This document shows, one piece after another, positions 62,797-64,000 of a stretch of DNA of 64,000 bases (its first letter is position 1; every line of letters starts with the position of its first letter). Position numbers and translations under genes: made by a program. Under the pieces are notes generated by a model. It did not search any database. It was given only the letters and a program-made list of their open reading frames with translations, and was not told where the DNA came from. The DNA is from Streptomyces dengpaensis (lineage in GTDB: Bacteria; Actinomycetota; Actinomycetes; Streptomycetales; Streptomycetaceae). The stretch is taken from contig NZ_CP026652.1 in assembly GCF_002946835.1 (NCBI RefSeq), positions 3,844,001 to 3,908,000 on the forward strand. The letters are read 5' to 3'.

Positions 62797-64000
62797 TCAG
62801 AACGGGAAGAAGCTCCGCCCGTGCTGGACCGAGATCCACTTCTGGGTGGTGAAGGCGTCGACGGTCGTCTCGCCGTTCAGGCGGCCGATGCCGGAGTGCT
62901 TTTCGCCGCCGAAGGGGACCAGGGGCTCGTCGTGGACGGTGCCGTCGTTGACGTGAAACATGCCGGTGTCGATCTGCTTGGCGAAGGAGACGCCGCGCTC
63001 GATGTCGCCCGTGTGGACGGCGCCGCTGAGGCCGTACGGGGTGTCGTTGACGATGCGGACCGCCTCCTCCTCGCCGTCGAAGGGGACGAGGAAGACGACC
63101 GGGCCGAAGACCTCCTGCCGGAGGAGGGACGAGTCGGCGGGAAGGCCCGTCAGCACGGAGGGCTCGACCAGGTTGTCGGTCGTCGCGCCGTGTACGAGGG
63201 CGGTGGCGCCCTCCGCGATGGCCTGTTCGACGGTGCCTGAAATCGCGTCCGCCTGCGAGGAGTTGATGACCGGGCCGATGATGGTCTGCGGGTCGCTCGG
63301 GTCGCCGGCCTTCAGTGTCCTGACCTTGGCGACGAACTTCTCGGTGAACTCGTCGGCGATCGAACGGTCCACGAGGACGCGGTTGGCGGCCATGCAGACC
63401 TGGCCCTGGTGGACGTACCGGCTGAAGACCGCCGCGTCGACCGCGTAGTCGATGTCGGCGTCGTCCAGGACCACCAGCGCGCTGTTGCCGCCGAGTTCGA
63501 GGATCGCGCGCTTGAAGTGCGAGGCGCAGACGGTGGCGACGTGGCGGCCGACCTTGTCGGAGCCGGTGAAGGAGATGAGCTTCGGGACCGGGTGCTCGAG
63601 GAAGGCGTCGCCGATCTCGGCTATGTCGGTGATGACGACGTTCAGCAGGCCCTTCGGCAGGCCCGCGTCCTCGAAGATCTTCGCGATCAGGGAGCCGCCG
63701 ACGACCGGGGTGTTCTGGTGCGGCTTGAGGACCACGCCGTTGCCGAGCGCCAGGGCGGGCGCCACCGACTTCAGCGAGAGCAGGAAGGGGAAGTTGAAGG
63801 GGCTGATGACGCCGACGACGCCTACGGGGACCCTGTAGACGCGGTTCTCCTTGCCGTCGATCGGCGAGGGGAGGATCTTGCCCTCGGGGCGCAGCGCCAG
63901 CTGGATCGACTCGCGCAGGAACTCCTTGGCGAGGTGCAGTTCGAAGCCCGCCTTGAGGTGCGTGCCGCCGAGTTCGGCGATGATCGCCTCGGTGATCTCG
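62797..64000 (-). CDS. Aldehyde dehydrogenase (N-terminus off window)
   Basis: The frame is open from the window edge to a stop at 62797, giving about 401 residues of the C-terminal part of an aldehyde dehydrogenase (usual length about 480-490). It has the catalytic cysteine in SRYVHQGQVCMAANRVLVD, the ELGGNSALVVLDDAD glutamate segment, TGSDKVGRHV and FVPFDGEEEAVRIVNDTPYG. Substrate is unknown. The GTG at 63765 is internal, as NVYRVPVGVVGVISPFNFPF-like sequence continues upstream. Confidence 0.94.
   Translation of the reverse strand, partial: EITEAIIAELGGTHLKAGFELHLAKEFLRESIQLALRPEGKILPSPIDGKENRVYRVPVGVVGVISPFNFPFLLSLKSVAPALALGNGVVLKPHQNTPVVGGSLIAKIFEDAGLPKGLLNVVITDIAEIGDAFLEHPVPKLISFTGSDKVGRHVATVCASHFKRAILELGGNSALVVLDDADIDYAVDAAVFSRYVHQGQVCMAANRVLVDRSIADEFTEKFVAKVRTLKAGDPSDPQTIIGPVINSSQADAISGTVEQAIAEGATALVHGATTDNLVEPSVLTGLPADSSLLRQEVFGPVVFLVPFDGEEEAVRIVNDTPYGLSGAVHTGDIERGVSFAKQIDTGMFHVNDGTVHDEPLVPFGGEKHSGIGRLNGETTVDAFTTQKWISVQHGRSFFPF

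Overview
The window is a piece of a Streptomyces chromosome, or one from a very close relative. It is extremely GC-rich, uses many GTG starts, has many ATGA/GTGA-type overlaps, and carries genus-typical genes: sigE-cseABC, tipA, lsr2, a DUF3180 protein and an orphan nuoD. From memory the gene order follows the S. coelicolor core region around SCO3350 to SCO3420. I ran no search, so that comparison is recollection. No tRNA, rRNA, CRISPR array or phage was seen. The one recognisable mobile element is a degenerate TnpB-only IS200/IS605-type insertion near 28.9-30.4 kb.

Layout. 0-6 kb holds a truncated sigma-like protein, radA and disA (DNA repair, c-di-AMP synthesis), a 50-bp minisatellite, a secreted protein and mutY. 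6-9.5 kb is the cell-envelope stress operon sigE-cseA-cseB-cseC. 9.5-13.6 kb has a VOC/AraC pair, an MFS exporter divergent from its likely TetR repressor across three operator-like repeats, and a secreted M23 peptidase. 13.6-14.9 kb is a decayed stretch with DUF397 and YhcG remnants. 15-21 kb holds clpC, a small conserved gene, lsr2, an N-acetyltransferase, a BlaI-type regulator and small unknown genes. 21-26.8 kb is a tightly coupled leftward cofactor operon: DUF2520 protein-panC-nadB-nadC-coaX (pantothenate/CoA and NAD synthesis).

27-33 kb holds a threonine-aldolase-like enzyme, a truncated ArsR gene abutting the IS element, a TmrB-like ATPase and a NarL-type two-component system. 33-39 kb holds a MidA/NDUFAF7-like methyltransferase convergent with and overlapping an orphan nuoD, two PH-domain membrane proteins and a coiled-coil membrane protein. 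39-48 kb holds an MprF/DUF2156-type protein and the folate genes folP-NTF2-folB-folK-DUF3180 (rightward), facing folE-ftsH-hpt-tilS (leftward). 49-57 kb holds a zincin, a 31-bp minisatellite, dacB, ppa, a ThrE-type exporter, a DedA protein with a Q/Y/P-rich tail, and tipA with a recognisable autoregulated promoter. 57-64 kb holds a frameshifted ClC channel gene next to a glutamate decarboxylase (a plausible acid-resistance pair), a DrrAB-type ABC transporter under a PadR regulator, and a truncated aldehyde dehydrogenase.

Most genes are conserved housekeeping or envelope-stress genes. The unusual material is in the gaps: two minisatellites, two families of dispersed hairpin repeats, an in-coding palindromic repeat, several single-base frameshifts, and a structured intergenic stretch before folB. 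The most interesting functional hypotheses are the methyltransferase/NuoD pair, the DUF2520 dehydrogenase in the pantothenate operon, and the Cys-rich head of NadC.
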